Source: Anaerolineaceae bacterium
GTDB lineage: Bacteria > Chloroflexota > Anaerolineae > Aggregatilineales > Phototrophicaceae
Assembly: GCA_016124855.1 (NCBI GenBank)
Contig: WGMX01000036.1
Span: 1 to 54,972 of the forward strand
Direction of reading: 5' to 3'
Length of the DNA: 54,972 nucleotides
Of this stretch, positions 1 through 7,560 are shown in pieces (position 1 is the stretch's first letter; every line of letters starts with the position of its first letter). The position numbers and the translations under genes are program-made. Under the pieces are notes generated by a model, which made no database searches, was not told the origin of the DNA, and saw only the letters and a list, made by a program, of their open reading frames with translations.

Positions 1-523
1 CATTTACACTATCCTGTAGGGGCGGAATTTATTCCGCCCGCGCACCTTAAAATTTTGATGGCAAAATTGGCACATAATCACCTATTGTCATTGCCGACGC
101 TTGTCGGCTGCCAATTTTGCCTTCGTTTGATCTGACGACTAAAGACCGATTGGCAATCTTGGCATCGGACATGCCAACAACCTTTTGCCGCAAATTCAAC
201 CGGGCATCTCGCCGAAAGTTGCCAACATTGCCAAATATCACATCGACATTGACAAGCTCTTCGCCAAAAAACGTTGGATTAAGACGGACGACTGGAGACC
301 AAACACGGATAGCCAATAACAGCTTGTGAAAATGAAGAATCTGAAGAATTTTCCGAAGTTTTTCCCTCAAATGGGGTTCGGAAACTTCACAAATTACACA
401 TTCAAAAAGGAGACAGTGAATCAAAGCCACTACTTGCCGCCGCCACCGCCGTAATAAAGGTTCTTGAACACTCTGCGAATCTTCGCTCTAGCTGCGTCTT
501 TGCGGTTAAATGTATTTCTGTTT
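1..523. other. Intergenic stretch, no supported gene
   Basis: No convincing gene was found. A 127-codon minus-strand reading frame at 47-430 has no Shine-Dalgarno sequence, and its composition (runs of Leu, Ile, Val, Arg) does not resemble a folded protein. The stretch opens with a palindromic repeat (16-40) and contains a purine-rich part near 320-360, where GAATCTGAAGAATTTT occurs. A similar phrase occurs near 41330 in another gene-poor gap, so both may be decayed copies of one repeat. Confidence 0.5.
16..40. repeat. Intergenic palindromic repeat (GTAGGGG family)
   Basis: GTAGGGGC leads into a perfect inverted repeat, GGGCGGAAT / ATTCCGCCC, with a two-base loop. The same architecture, GTAGGG or GTAAGG leading into a gap-filling palindrome of different sequence, recurs at 34208-34233, 39423-39446, 40448-40471 and 46712-46741. 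Confidence 0.65.
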
Positions 524-1555
524 TTACTCCGGCTTTACACAGCCCGTGAACGAAAAGGCATACATCGCAAACCCGCGTGACCGTACCCGTAAGATCAATT
601 CGTGCTGCTCAAAGTCCTTATTCCGTACGAGGTTATACATGCGAGGTCTGTCCACGATCACCCGCCCATCCGCCGTCAGATCGTCACCGTAAATCGCTTC
701 ACTCAATGGTTGGTCATCCTGCCAAACCTCCACGCTCACCGCTTCAGGATGCACCATCCGGTCAATCATTTCGGCATAAGGGGTCAGCACCGCGTTCACC
801 TCAACCGCCTCATATGGCACACGAATGATCGCCTCAGTTTGGCCCTGATAGGTCAGGTGTTGTTCACCGGCTTGCCACGCGCCGCTCACGTAAAAGGCGT
901 TCCGCATACGCTCTTTTTCTTTGGGCATCATGTAAAGCATGGGTGCGCCTCGCCCGTAACCTTCGGGGTTGCCCAACGCGCCTCGATCCAACCCCGCGTG
1001 CAGTTCAGGCGTTGGACGGTAACACACAGCGCCGGGACGGTCTTCATCTCGCAGCGGTTGCATCACCGGGGGAAGTGTCAGGTTCGCATCATTCTCGCGT
1101 AAAACGGCCTGTATCGCCTCTTCAAACAGCCCGTAACCGCCTTCGCCTGCGCTCTGGTAGCGGATATAACCATCCTGATCGACCAGATATTTAGCAGGCC
1201 AATAACGGTTCGCGTAAGCATCCCACATCGCGAAATTATTATCGAGGTAAATAGGATAGGTCAGCTCATGCTCACGAATCGCCATCTCAATTTGTGGTTT
1301 TTCTTTGCCGAAGGGAAACTCCGGCGTATGGATACCAATAATCGTCAACCACTTGCTGTAGCGTTTATTCCACTCGCGCAGGTAAGGGAGAGTTCGCAAA
1401 CAATTGATACAGCTGTATTCCCAGATGTCGATTAATACCGCTCGCCCACGTAATCCAGCCATAGTCAACGGGCGGTCACTGTTCAGCCACTCACCCGGCT
1501 TAAATTCTGGCGCGCGCAAGATGCGTGGCTTTAATATGTTCTTTTCGCTGTGCAT
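524..1555 (-). CDS. Thioredoxin-like redoxin with C-terminal DipZ-like domain
   Basis: Predicted thiol-disulfide protein of 343 residues. The N-terminal half is a thioredoxin/AhpC-TSA fold with the redox motif WEYSCINC (CxxC), followed by a cis-Pro region, YWPAKYLVDQDG. The C-terminal half resembles the beta-rich domain that follows the thioredoxin domain in DipZ-type proteins. The reading frame opens at 1600, but the ATG at 1555 is chosen because AGAGGAG lies six bases before it. No signal peptide or membrane segment is seen, so a cytoplasmic location is inferred, unlike full-length DipZ with its CcdA membrane part. It stands alone, with no cytochrome-biogenesis neighbour. The redox fold is secure; the physiological substrate is unknown. 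Confidence 0.8.
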   Translation of the reverse strand: MHSEKNILKPRILRAPEFKPGEWLNSDRPLTMAGLRGRAVLIDIWEYSCINCLRTLPYLREWNKRYSKWLTIIGIHTPEFPFGKEKPQIEMAIREHELTYPIYLDNNFAMWDAYANRYWPAKYLVDQDGYIRYQSAGEGGYGLFEEAIQAVLRENDANLTLPPVMQPLRDEDRPGAVCYRPTPELHAGLDRGALGNPEGYGRGAPMLYMMPKEKERMRNAFYVSGAWQAGEQHLTYQGQTEAIIRVPYEAVEVNAVLTPYAEMIDRMVHPEAVSVEVWQDDQPLSEAIYGDDLTADGRVIVDRPRMYNLVRNKDFEQHELILRVRSRGFAMYAFSFTGCVKPE

Positions 1556-1691
1556 AGCGAACTCCTCTGAAAACCTGTTGATTACATTGCCATTCGTCAA
1601 CCCTACTGACGTATTGGCAAAGCCGCAACTTTCGAATTCAGAGGCGTATCGACTGAGATTGCGAAGTATAAAATTCGGTGGTTATGCGTAC

Positions 1692-2021
1692 TTATCCAAC
1701 GCCTGCCGGTTCGGCGATTGCCCGTACTGCTACCGGTACGGTATACCCTTGCCGGCGCAGGTATAAATCAGGCATCTCGGCAGTCAGCGCGTGCAGTGAA
1801 GCCTGTAACATGCCTGTTCGGTTAAAGGATTCAACCGACGCTTGATTGTCCCAGAACAGCACTAATTGAGCCGTTTCAGGGTCATCTACCTGCGCCAATA
1901 AATAACCCGCCTTGAAACCGGGGCGCTGCCTGACAATCGGCAAATAGCGGCTTTCAATTAAGTCATTTAATAAAGGCATTTGGTCGATTGGAACTTGAAG
2001 AAAAGTTACTTGCGCGTACAT
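1692..2021 (-). CDS. ABM-like small dimeric alpha/beta-barrel protein
   Basis: Protein of 109 residues that looks like an antibiotic-biosynthesis-monooxygenase (ABM) type ferredoxin-like fold. It has a beta strand (AQVTFLQVPID), a helix with RPGFKAGYLL, then LVLFWDNQASVESFN, which matches the usual 'W.d..a...f' segment of the family. Such proteins act as small oxygenases, haem-degrading enzymes or simple stress proteins. No metal or haem ligand can be assigned. Start supported by AGGAGGAG seven bases before the ATG. It is in the same direction as the redoxin gene downstream but 136 bases away, so they are probably separate units. Confidence 0.65.
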   Translation of the reverse strand: MYAQVTFLQVPIDQMPLLNDLIESRYLPIVRQRPGFKAGYLLAQVDDPETAQLVLFWDNQASVESFNRTGMLQASLHALTAEMPDLYLRRQGYTVPVAVRAIAEPAGVG

Positions 2022-2369
2022 CGCTGCTCCTCCTGCTAAACTACACAGCCAAAGTCAGCTTGGTTTTGAAACACGAGCGGCTACTTTGTTCCAATTATAC
2101 AACCAGTTTTTTAGCGGAAATATTCGAATTCACATAATTTCAGAGGTACATTCGTCACGTGGAGCAAATTATTAAGGTTTGGTAGAGGGTTTACGATCCT
2201 GTTTCAACAGGCTTGTGCGGGAACAGTCGCTTACATTGAAGCATCCAAAGAACGAAATTTGGCGTTGCTCAGGTCAGTTCTTCTTAAGCAGACGCTCATC
2301 AATTCTTTACTTAACAGAAAGCCAAGCATCATACCGTAGATTAAGTGTAGGGAGCAGGCACAGCGCTAT
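2022..2369. other. Intergenic gap, nothing recognised
   Basis: About 350 bases between the vertex-protein gene and the ABM-like gene. A 65-codon frame at 2179-2376 has no ribosome-binding site and no recognisable sequence. No strong hairpin or RNA family was recognised. Confidence 0.4.
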
Positions 2370-2645
2370 TTATTGATCAATCTCAACTTTGTCTACGATC
2401 CCAACAATAATCGCTCGTGCCGGGCCTGTTCCCCGCTTGCCGATAATCTGGCGGGCGCTGCTGCCTTCGTCCAGCACCACCACCACATCCCCGATTCCGG
2501 CTTGAACATCGTCGAGGCAAATATCATAGGTGGTTGTTTCGCTGCCGTCCAAATTAAGCCGTATGACCGTTAACAATTTTTGTCCATTGAAAAGCGGATG
2601 TTTGATTGTGCTTACGACCGTTCCCGCCACGCGTCCGATATACAT
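2370..2645 (-). CDS. EutN/CcmL-type microcompartment vertex protein, first copy
   Basis: Pentameric shell protein (BMC-P, Pfam EutN_CcmL) of 91 residues. The opening IGRVAGTVVSTIKHP, the central LDDVQAGIGDVVVVLDEGSSAR and the closing IVGIVDKVEI are the family signature: beta-barrel strands, the G-x-G-D-x-V turn, then 'a.a.ivgivD.v'. Family members cap the icosahedral vertices of bacterial microcompartments. Start supported by AGGAG seven bases upstream. It is the last gene of a minus-strand run: serine hydrolase, murQ, second vertex protein, this gene. No hexameric BMC-H shell gene is in the window, so the shell partners must be elsewhere or this pair has another role. Confidence 0.88.
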   Translation of the reverse strand: MYIGRVAGTVVSTIKHPLFNGQKLLTVIRLNLDGSETTTYDICLDDVQAGIGDVVVVLDEGSSARQIIGKRGTGPARAIIVGIVDKVEIDQ

Positions 2646-2665
2646 GGAATGCTCCTATGCCAATG

Positions 2666-3031
2666 CTATACAGCCCGCATCGTGTGTTGTGTCTTACGTT
2701 TTTCTTCGGTTGCCGGTTCGCCGATGAACACTTTCCACACCACTGACTTCTCGTCGTAGAGGGGGCGATCATCAACATCGTCCACGATGCCCACTATGGC
2801 TGCATCCACTGGAACAAAGGAAATAGGCAGGGCAAATGCCGCTTCTTTCGAGGCGATGACAAATACCAACTCACCCATACCGGCTTGGTTGGTTGCATCT
2901 GCGGCCACGTAAATTTCACCGCTTGGGTCACGGTCAACATTCAAGGGTTGCACCATTAACCACTTCACGCCATCTAGCCCTTTAACTTTTTGCGTAGCGA
3001 CCAAGTTACCAACCACACGTCCGAATTTCAT
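2666..3031 (-). CDS. EutN/CcmL-type microcompartment vertex protein, second copy
   Basis: Second BMC-P protein, 121 residues. It shows the same core: FGRVVGNLVATQK, then MGELVFVIASKEAA, then AAIVGIVDDVD. A C-terminal extension of about 30 residues is rich in charged residues and absent from the other copy; it could be a targeting or cargo tail, but this is only inference. GAGG precedes the ATG. The gene lies 20 bases upstream of the other vertex gene and 54 bases downstream of murQ, consistent with one transcript. Having two different pentamers is common in metabolosome loci, but those usually also carry BMC-H genes and aldehyde dehydrogenase, neither of which is present here. Confidence 0.88.
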   Translation of the reverse strand: MKFGRVVGNLVATQKVKGLDGVKWLMVQPLNVDRDPSGEIYVAADATNQAGMGELVFVIASKEAAFALPISFVPVDAAIVGIVDDVDDRPLYDEKSVVWKVFIGEPATEEKRKTQHTMRAV

Positions 3032-3085
3032 AACCTATCCTCTTCCACTTTATTTGTGTAGCGTAACGCAATCTGCTTTCTGGCG

Positions 3086-3961
3086 CTAGCCAATGACCCG
3101 TCGTAAATGTCCGTTGGCTTGTGCGAGAAGTTCGCGAGCTTTAGCTGGGTCTACCTGTTTACGCTCCATTACAATCGCTGTTTTGACCTCGTTGCGGGCT
3201 TGGTTCAGTAATTCTGCTGCGCGGTCAGCCTCAACACCTGTGATTTTCGCGACTAATCCCTGCGCTCGCCGTAAAAGTTTGTCGTTGGATACGCTGACAT
3301 CGACCATTAGATTTCCATAGACTTTACCTAACCGAATCATTGTGGCAGTACTAAGCATATTGAGGATAAGTTTTTGGGCGGTTCCGGCCTTCATGCGCGT
3401 GCTGCCTGCGATCACCTCTGGCCCAGACACAACCCCGATAGGGATGTCTACTGCATCGAGTAGTGGCGCAGGAATATTACATGCGATTCCGACAGTAACT
3501 GCGCCGAGTTCACGCGCATAGGTGACTGCTTCCAGCACATAAGGCGTAGTTCCGCTGGCGGCGATACCGACCAGTGTATCCCTGCTCGTTAGGGGGAGGG
3601 CTTCCAAATTGCGCCGCGCCAGCGCCCGATCGTCTTCCGCACCCTCAACTGAATGTACCAGCGCGCGTTCGCCTCCTGCCATAATCGCCTGTACTAAGTC
3701 GGGCGGAACGCTGTACGTTGGCACACATTCGGCTGCATCCAAAACAGCTAATCGTCCACTTGTTCCCGCACCAATATAGATTAATCGCCCGCCTTGCTCA
3801 ATCCGGCTGGTGATCGCCTCGACCGCTTGAGCGATTTGGGGTAATGCAGCCTCGACCGCTTTGGCAACCATCTGATCTTCACGGTTGATGATCTGGACGA
3901 TTTCAAGTGGGGACAGCATGTCAATTTGCTCGGAGCTCGGGTTCGGTTGTTCGGTAATCAT
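3086..3961 (-). CDS. murQ: N-acetylmuramic acid 6-phosphate etherase
   Basis: Cleaves the lactyl ether of MurNAc-6-phosphate to give GlcNAc-6-phosphate and D-lactate, a cytoplasmic step of peptidoglycan recycling. The 291-residue protein has the family's usual length. It contains the SIS sugar-phosphate fold with IYIGAGTSGRLAVLDAAECV near residues 60-80, GIAASGTTPYV, and VSGPEVIAGSTRMKAGTAQK. GAGGG precedes the ATG. The serine hydrolase gene ends 16 bases upstream and two vertex-protein genes follow, so all four are probably cotranscribed. A GH3 enzyme that could release amino sugars lies 3.6 kb upstream on the same strand. No MurP or AnmK is visible, so how its substrate is supplied is unknown. 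Confidence 0.95.
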   Translation of the reverse strand: MITEQPNPSSEQIDMLSPLEIVQIINREDQMVAKAVEAALPQIAQAVEAITSRIEQGGRLIYIGAGTSGRLAVLDAAECVPTYSVPPDLVQAIMAGGERALVHSVEGAEDDRALARRNLEALPLTSRDTLVGIAASGTTPYVLEAVTYARELGAVTVGIACNIPAPLLDAVDIPIGVVSGPEVIAGSTRMKAGTAQKLILNMLSTATMIRLGKVYGNLMVDVSVSNDKLLRRAQGLVAKITGVEADRAAELLNQARNEVKTAIVMERKQVDPAKARELLAQANGHLRRVIG

Positions 3962-3977
3962 GAATACCCTCGGTATA

Positions 3978-5189
3978 TTACGTGTTCAATGCTTCAGCCA
4001 ATAAATCATGGATTGCGCGACGGAATTCGAGTGTGCCCGGCTTGCCCCGTCCCGGATAAACGCTGTTGGTCAAGCAGGCCACAACCAATTGATTATCAGG
4101 ATCAATCCACAACGATGTACCGGTGAAGCCCGTATGCCCATAAGTGTTGTTGCTAAACAAATCACCAGCCGATGCCCCTTCATAAGCCTTGATGACGAAA
4201 CCTAATCCGCGTCGCATTCCATCAGTTTCGGCGTGTTCACGCTTGGCTTCTTGTGCCAAATCAGTGTCAATCCCAAAGACTTGCTCCGGCTGCGTCAGCC
4301 ATGCTTGACCAAAGTTAGCTATATCACGGGCTGTGGAGAATAATCCTGCGTGTCCGGCAACGCCACCTAATCCGCAAGCATTTTCATCGTGGACTTCACC
4401 CCAAATCCGACGATTCCGCCATGTGGGATCATCCTCGGTCGGGGCGATTTGCTCTCTTCCGAGATGCCCCTCTCGTATGGGATTAAAGCACGGACTGGAT
4501 AAGTTAAGCGGGGCTATCACACGCTGGTGGATGACTTCATCAAGCGCCGCACCACCTAAGCGTGAAGTTGCCTCGCCCAGTAAAATAAGCCCTATGTCGC
4601 TGTAGATAACTTTTTCACCCGGTTCACCGACGAATGGATAGGCATAAATCGCCTGTAAGCCATTCAGCAGGCGTTGAGCGCGTGGAAGAGTTTCAGGTTG
4701 ATCGGGTGGAACAGGAGCAGGACCAGCCGCGTTATAGACATCACGCCAAGCCGGTAAACCCGAGGTGTGCGTCAATAAATGTCGAAATGTGACGCGTGAT
4801 GGATCAACCGTCTTGCCGATGAACTCGGCTGGTGTAGGCAGTCGAACTTTGCTATGAGGGTCTTGCCCACCGTCGATAGTACGCGGATGGAGTGCGCCAA
4901 ATTCTGGAACAATTTTAGTTAAAGGGTCATCTAAGCGAACACGTCCAGCACTGACAAAGGATAGAAAAGCCGTCACGGTAAATAACTTAGTTACCGAAGC
5001 CATATCGTATAGCGTGTCGTTGCCGGCAGGCGTACCTTCGACTGTTCCCCAACCTTCATCGAGCACCGTTTCGCCACTTTTGATAATCGCTAAAGCACAA
5101 GCGGGAAAGACTGTGCCAAGATTATGTCTAATAAGTGTTCCTAAGCGTTCTTGAGCAGATGACGATAAGCGGTTCAATGTAATCCTCAT
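3978..5189 (-). CDS. Class C beta-lactamase-like serine hydrolase
   Basis: Member of the penicillin-binding-protein-like serine hydrolase family (Pfam Beta-lactamase), 403 residues. Visible motifs are the catalytic S-x-x-K (SVTK, Ser65/Lys68), a second motif YSDIG in place of YxN, and the late HTGFTGTS motif. Such enzymes include D,D-peptidases, esterases and acyl-transfer enzymes. Lying directly before murQ suggests a role in cell-wall fragments, but that is inference. No signal peptide is seen. The ATG at 5189 has no Shine-Dalgarno sequence; GAGG inside its first codons lies seven bases before a TTG at 5177, which may be the true start. Confidence 0.82.
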   Translation of the reverse strand: MRITLNRLSSSAQERLGTLIRHNLGTVFPACALAIIKSGETVLDEGWGTVEGTPAGNDTLYDMASVTKLFTVTAFLSFVSAGRVRLDDPLTKIVPEFGALHPRTIDGGQDPHSKVRLPTPAEFIGKTVDPSRVTFRHLLTHTSGLPAWRDVYNAAGPAPVPPDQPETLPRAQRLLNGLQAIYAYPFVGEPGEKVIYSDIGLILLGEATSRLGGAALDEVIHQRVIAPLNLSSPCFNPIREGHLGREQIAPTEDDPTWRNRRIWGEVHDENACGLGGVAGHAGLFSTARDIANFGQAWLTQPEQVFGIDTDLAQEAKREHAETDGMRRGLGFVIKAYEGASAGDLFSNNTYGHTGFTGTSLWIDPDNQLVVACLTNSVYPGRGKPGTLEFRRAIHDLLAEALNT

Positions 5190-5384
5190 AAATCATAACG
5201 GGGCAAGTGATCTGTGAGAGAGGTACCGGTCAAGCCAAAACGTTCGCTGTTGATCGCCACAGATAAATACCAATTTTCACGCTTGAACTATAATAAATAT
5301 ATCCGTAATCCCTGAGTGCAGCTTGAGCCGCCCCGAACCAATATTGTACCATCCCACAGAATTTATTCGTCTAATATTGGGGTA

Positions 5385-5415
5385 TTGACTTAGAGCGCGC
5401 TCTAAATAGTAAAGT
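5385..5415 (+). promoter_or_regulatory. MerR-type promoter with palindromic operator
   Basis: TTGACT (5385-5390) and TAAAGT (5410-5415) are separated by 19 bases, the stretched spacing typical of MerR/SoxR-regulated promoters. A perfect 16-base palindrome, TTAGAGCGCGCTCTAA (5390-5405), sits in the spacer. The predicted transcription start falls at or next to the ATG of the MerR gene at 5423, so the message may be leaderless. Autoregulation is inferred. Confidence 0.75.
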
Positions 5416-5422
5416 GTGAAAC

Positions 5423-5818
5423 ATGGACACAAAAGAGCATACGTACACCATACAACAGGTTGCCGAAGTGACTGGTTTGAGCGTCCATACACTGCGCTAT
5501 TACGAGCGTGTGGGCCTCATCCATCATATTGATCGGATTGAGAATACCCACCGCCGATATTCGTCGGATGACATCGGGTGGATCGAGTTCCTCAATAAGC
5601 TGCGGGCAACCGGCATGACTATTCAGCAAATGCTGGCTTATGCCGAATTGCAGCGCTTGGGCGATGTGTCGCTGCAGGAGCGTTTGGACATGCTTAAGGC
5701 ACATCGGGAAGAAGTCGAGCAGCACATGCGGGAACTTCATGAATATCTGAATGTCATCTGTGGCAAAATCGAGTACTATCAGGAAGTTGTTAACTCACAG
5801 AAAATTCTAACCTCCTGA
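5423..5818 (+). CDS. MerR-family transcriptional regulator
   Basis: DNA-binding regulator of 131 residues. The N-terminal winged helix-turn-helix carries the MerR signature: YTIQQVAEVTGLSVHTLRYY, then ERVGLI, then RRYSSDDIGWIEFL. It is followed by the dimerisation coiled coil (LQERLDMLKAHREEVEQHM). The effector domain is minimal and the only cysteine is in LNVICGKI, so a metal-binding or Fe-S sensor of the classic type is not evident; it resembles the MerR group that senses oxidants, aldehydes or small molecules. It is preceded by a palindrome in a 19-base promoter spacer and no Shine-Dalgarno sequence. Two small ORFs follow on the same strand and may be its targets. Confidence 0.88.
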   Translation: MDTKEHTYTIQQVAEVTGLSVHTLRYYERVGLIHHIDRIENTHRRYSSDDIGWIEFLNKLRATGMTIQQMLAYAELQRLGDVSLQERLDMLKAHREEVEQHMRELHEYLNVICGKIEYYQEVVNSQKILTS

Positions 5819-5963
5819 TCTGCCGTTTGTTCGTCTAATCCTTTTCAACCTGTCCGGCGACAAACTGGAACGCATTGGCGTTCCAGTCTCTTCAGTGCGC
5901 CTTAGCAATAGATTTTCTCTAAGTGTCTATATCGCAACGGAATATTCGGTACGGAGGGACATC

Positions 5964-6170
5964 ATGCATCTTTTGATTGATTATTACGAGTCCATCGGGG
6001 TACACATTTCACAGCGCCAGTTCGAGAATCAAGAGAGGTCGACTGAACGGCGTTTCCGTCGATTATGGATTGTAAGCTTGTTTAGGAAGTTGACTTTCCG
6101 ATCATGGCTTATGGAATTCGAGCCGCTCAAGCCGGCAGAAGAACTAACGTTGGATTCGGCTGATTGTTAA
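5964..6170 (+). CDS. Small hypothetical protein downstream of MerR
   Basis: Protein of 68 residues that I do not recognise. The reading frame opens earlier, but the ATG at 5964 is chosen because GGAGGG lies just upstream. The N-terminal part (HLLIDYYESIGVHISQRQ) looks helical, the middle is basic (RSTERRFRRLW), and the C-terminus is acidic. It lies 145 bases after the MerR gene on the same strand. Its size, start and position resemble the next small ORF (6313-6528); both begin with about 15 hydrophobic or helical residues and a Q/R-rich stretch, but the similarity is too weak to call them paralogs. Confidence 0.45.
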   Translation: MHLLIDYYESIGVHISQRQFENQERSTERRFRRLWIVSLFRKLTFRSWLMEFEPLKPAEELTLDSADC

Positions 6171-6312
6171 GGATAACCACTCGTTAGTTCCCTCACTCGA
6201 TATCTTTAGCGCAATATTCTTGTCCTTAATCACAATCAAGATCATCAGCAAAGGCACGGGCGTTTGGAAGTTATCTACGCGCGTCTACTGTGTCGATTTT
6301 ACGGAGAATAAC

Positions 6313-6528
6313 ATGTATGGCTTAACAGATTTCCTCGTGGCACAAGAAATTATCCATATCATTGGGCGTGAACAAGCCCGACACGAAGCGCAGGCGGCGG
6401 CTCAACCCGAACATTTATCTCCACTGGGGCGGCTGATTAATCGGCTTCCGATATGGACACCGAATCAGGAATTTGCCCTCGATATAGCCAAGGAGGAATC
6501 AACTCTCAAAATTACATCCTGTGAGTAA
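6313..6528 (+). CDS. Small hypothetical protein, convergent with hydrolase
   Basis: Protein of 71 residues of unknown function. The ATG at 6313 is preferred over an earlier in-frame start because GGAG lies seven bases before it. The N-terminus, YGLTDFLVAQEIIHIIGREQ, is predicted helical, followed by an Ala/Gln-rich turn and LSPLGRLINRLPIW. The stop codon is five bases from the stop of the convergent alpha/beta hydrolase gene. No metal-binding or catalytic motif is seen. Confidence 0.45.
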   Translation: MYGLTDFLVAQEIIHIIGREQARHEAQAAAQPEHLSPLGRLINRLPIWTPNQEFALDIAKEESTLKITSCE

Positions 6529-6533
6529 CAGCG

Positions 6534-7529
6534 CTAATTTACGCCGACTTTGACCAGCCAATCGTGAATGTGCTGGGCAATTTCGGCGTGATTCTTTTCC
6601 ATCATCAGGTTATGTGCCGCGCCCGGATATTGGCGGAAATCCGCGTGATAATGTTCAGCAGTTTGTTTTAAAGCATCTAAGCTGACCACAACATCGCCTT
6701 CACCCGCCAGCAGCAGCATCGGTGTGTTGATGACCTTGGGTGCCAACCAGAAGGGTGGATGGTGCTGCAACATGACCAGCAGTGACTCAGGGCCAAGCTG
6801 CTTAAAAAGTTCCTGTGGACTGACGACAGAGGTTTCACTGAGTAGGGCATGAGCCGCTGCTTGCGGACTGCGACAGTTTTCGGCGCGGCGCGTTATCAAC
6901 GAGAGCAAAATGGCAGCCAAATCAGCCGAAAAGAAATAGGTGGTTTCGCCAGACAACAATAGTTCATGCGGCCAAGGGGCGACCAGCACCGCTGCGGGTA
7001 AGTCACCGACATATTTGAGATACCATTGCGCTAATGCCCCGCCCATGCTGTGACCGAGCAGAATGGGTTTATGTGCCTGACGATCAATTTCTGCTTTAAG
7101 GAACGCTAAGTAGTAGTCTAAAGTACAGGATTCAATGGGCGTTTGAGAAGGGGAACCGCTGTGTCCGGGAAGGCTGTGAGTGTGCACTTCCCATCCCCGT
7201 GCGGCGAAGAATGGCCCCCATGTATCCCAAGTCCATGCGCCGTGCCACATGCCATGCTGCATGACGATGGGCGTATCGTAGACGCGTCGTCTGGGATGAT
7301 AAATAACCCGTTCGATGCCGTCTTCGATACTATGTTCGCGGGTGTAACCTTCATGGTCGGTGACATCGTGCAGGAGCGTACCTGACTTAGCTTGATTAAC
7401 ATGACGAGCGAGTGTAAGGTGAACATCGCGGCTGAATAACTGTTGCAATCCCCAGTAGACTTGATAGAGTGCAAAGCCACCGGTTGCTACCAGTCCCAAC
7501 TTGATTAGTTTACGAAACAGCCCCATCAT
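6534..7529 (-). CDS. Membrane-anchored alpha/beta hydrolase
   Basis: Alpha/beta-hydrolase of 331 residues. An N-terminal hydrophobic helix (KLGLVATGGFALYQVYWGL) should act as an uncleaved anchor or signal. The fold shows the oxyanion region PIVMQHGMWHGAW, the nucleophile elbow GHSMGG, an acid in GEGDVVV, and the catalytic His in YPGAAHNLMM. Lysophospholipase- or esterase-like activity is likely, but the substrate cannot be assigned. AAAGG lies six bases before the ATG. It is 31 bases downstream of the GH3 gene, so the two probably form an operon; whether the hydrolase acts on cell-wall material is unknown. Confidence 0.85.
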   Translation of the reverse strand: MMGLFRKLIKLGLVATGGFALYQVYWGLQQLFSRDVHLTLARHVNQAKSGTLLHDVTDHEGYTREHSIEDGIERVIYHPRRRVYDTPIVMQHGMWHGAWTWDTWGPFFAARGWEVHTHSLPGHSGSPSQTPIESCTLDYYLAFLKAEIDRQAHKPILLGHSMGGALAQWYLKYVGDLPAAVLVAPWPHELLLSGETTYFFSADLAAILLSLITRRAENCRSPQAAAHALLSETSVVSPQELFKQLGPESLLVMLQHHPPFWLAPKVINTPMLLLAGEGDVVVSLDALKQTAEHYHADFRQYPGAAHNLMMEKNHAEIAQHIHDWLVKVGVN

Positions 7530-7560
7530 GATTCGCCTTTCTGAAAATCAGTTTGACGGT

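Noticed and set aside
47..430. 127-codon minus-strand ORF
   Set aside because: No ribosome-binding site, no recognisable domain, and odd composition. It lies in a repeat-containing gap.
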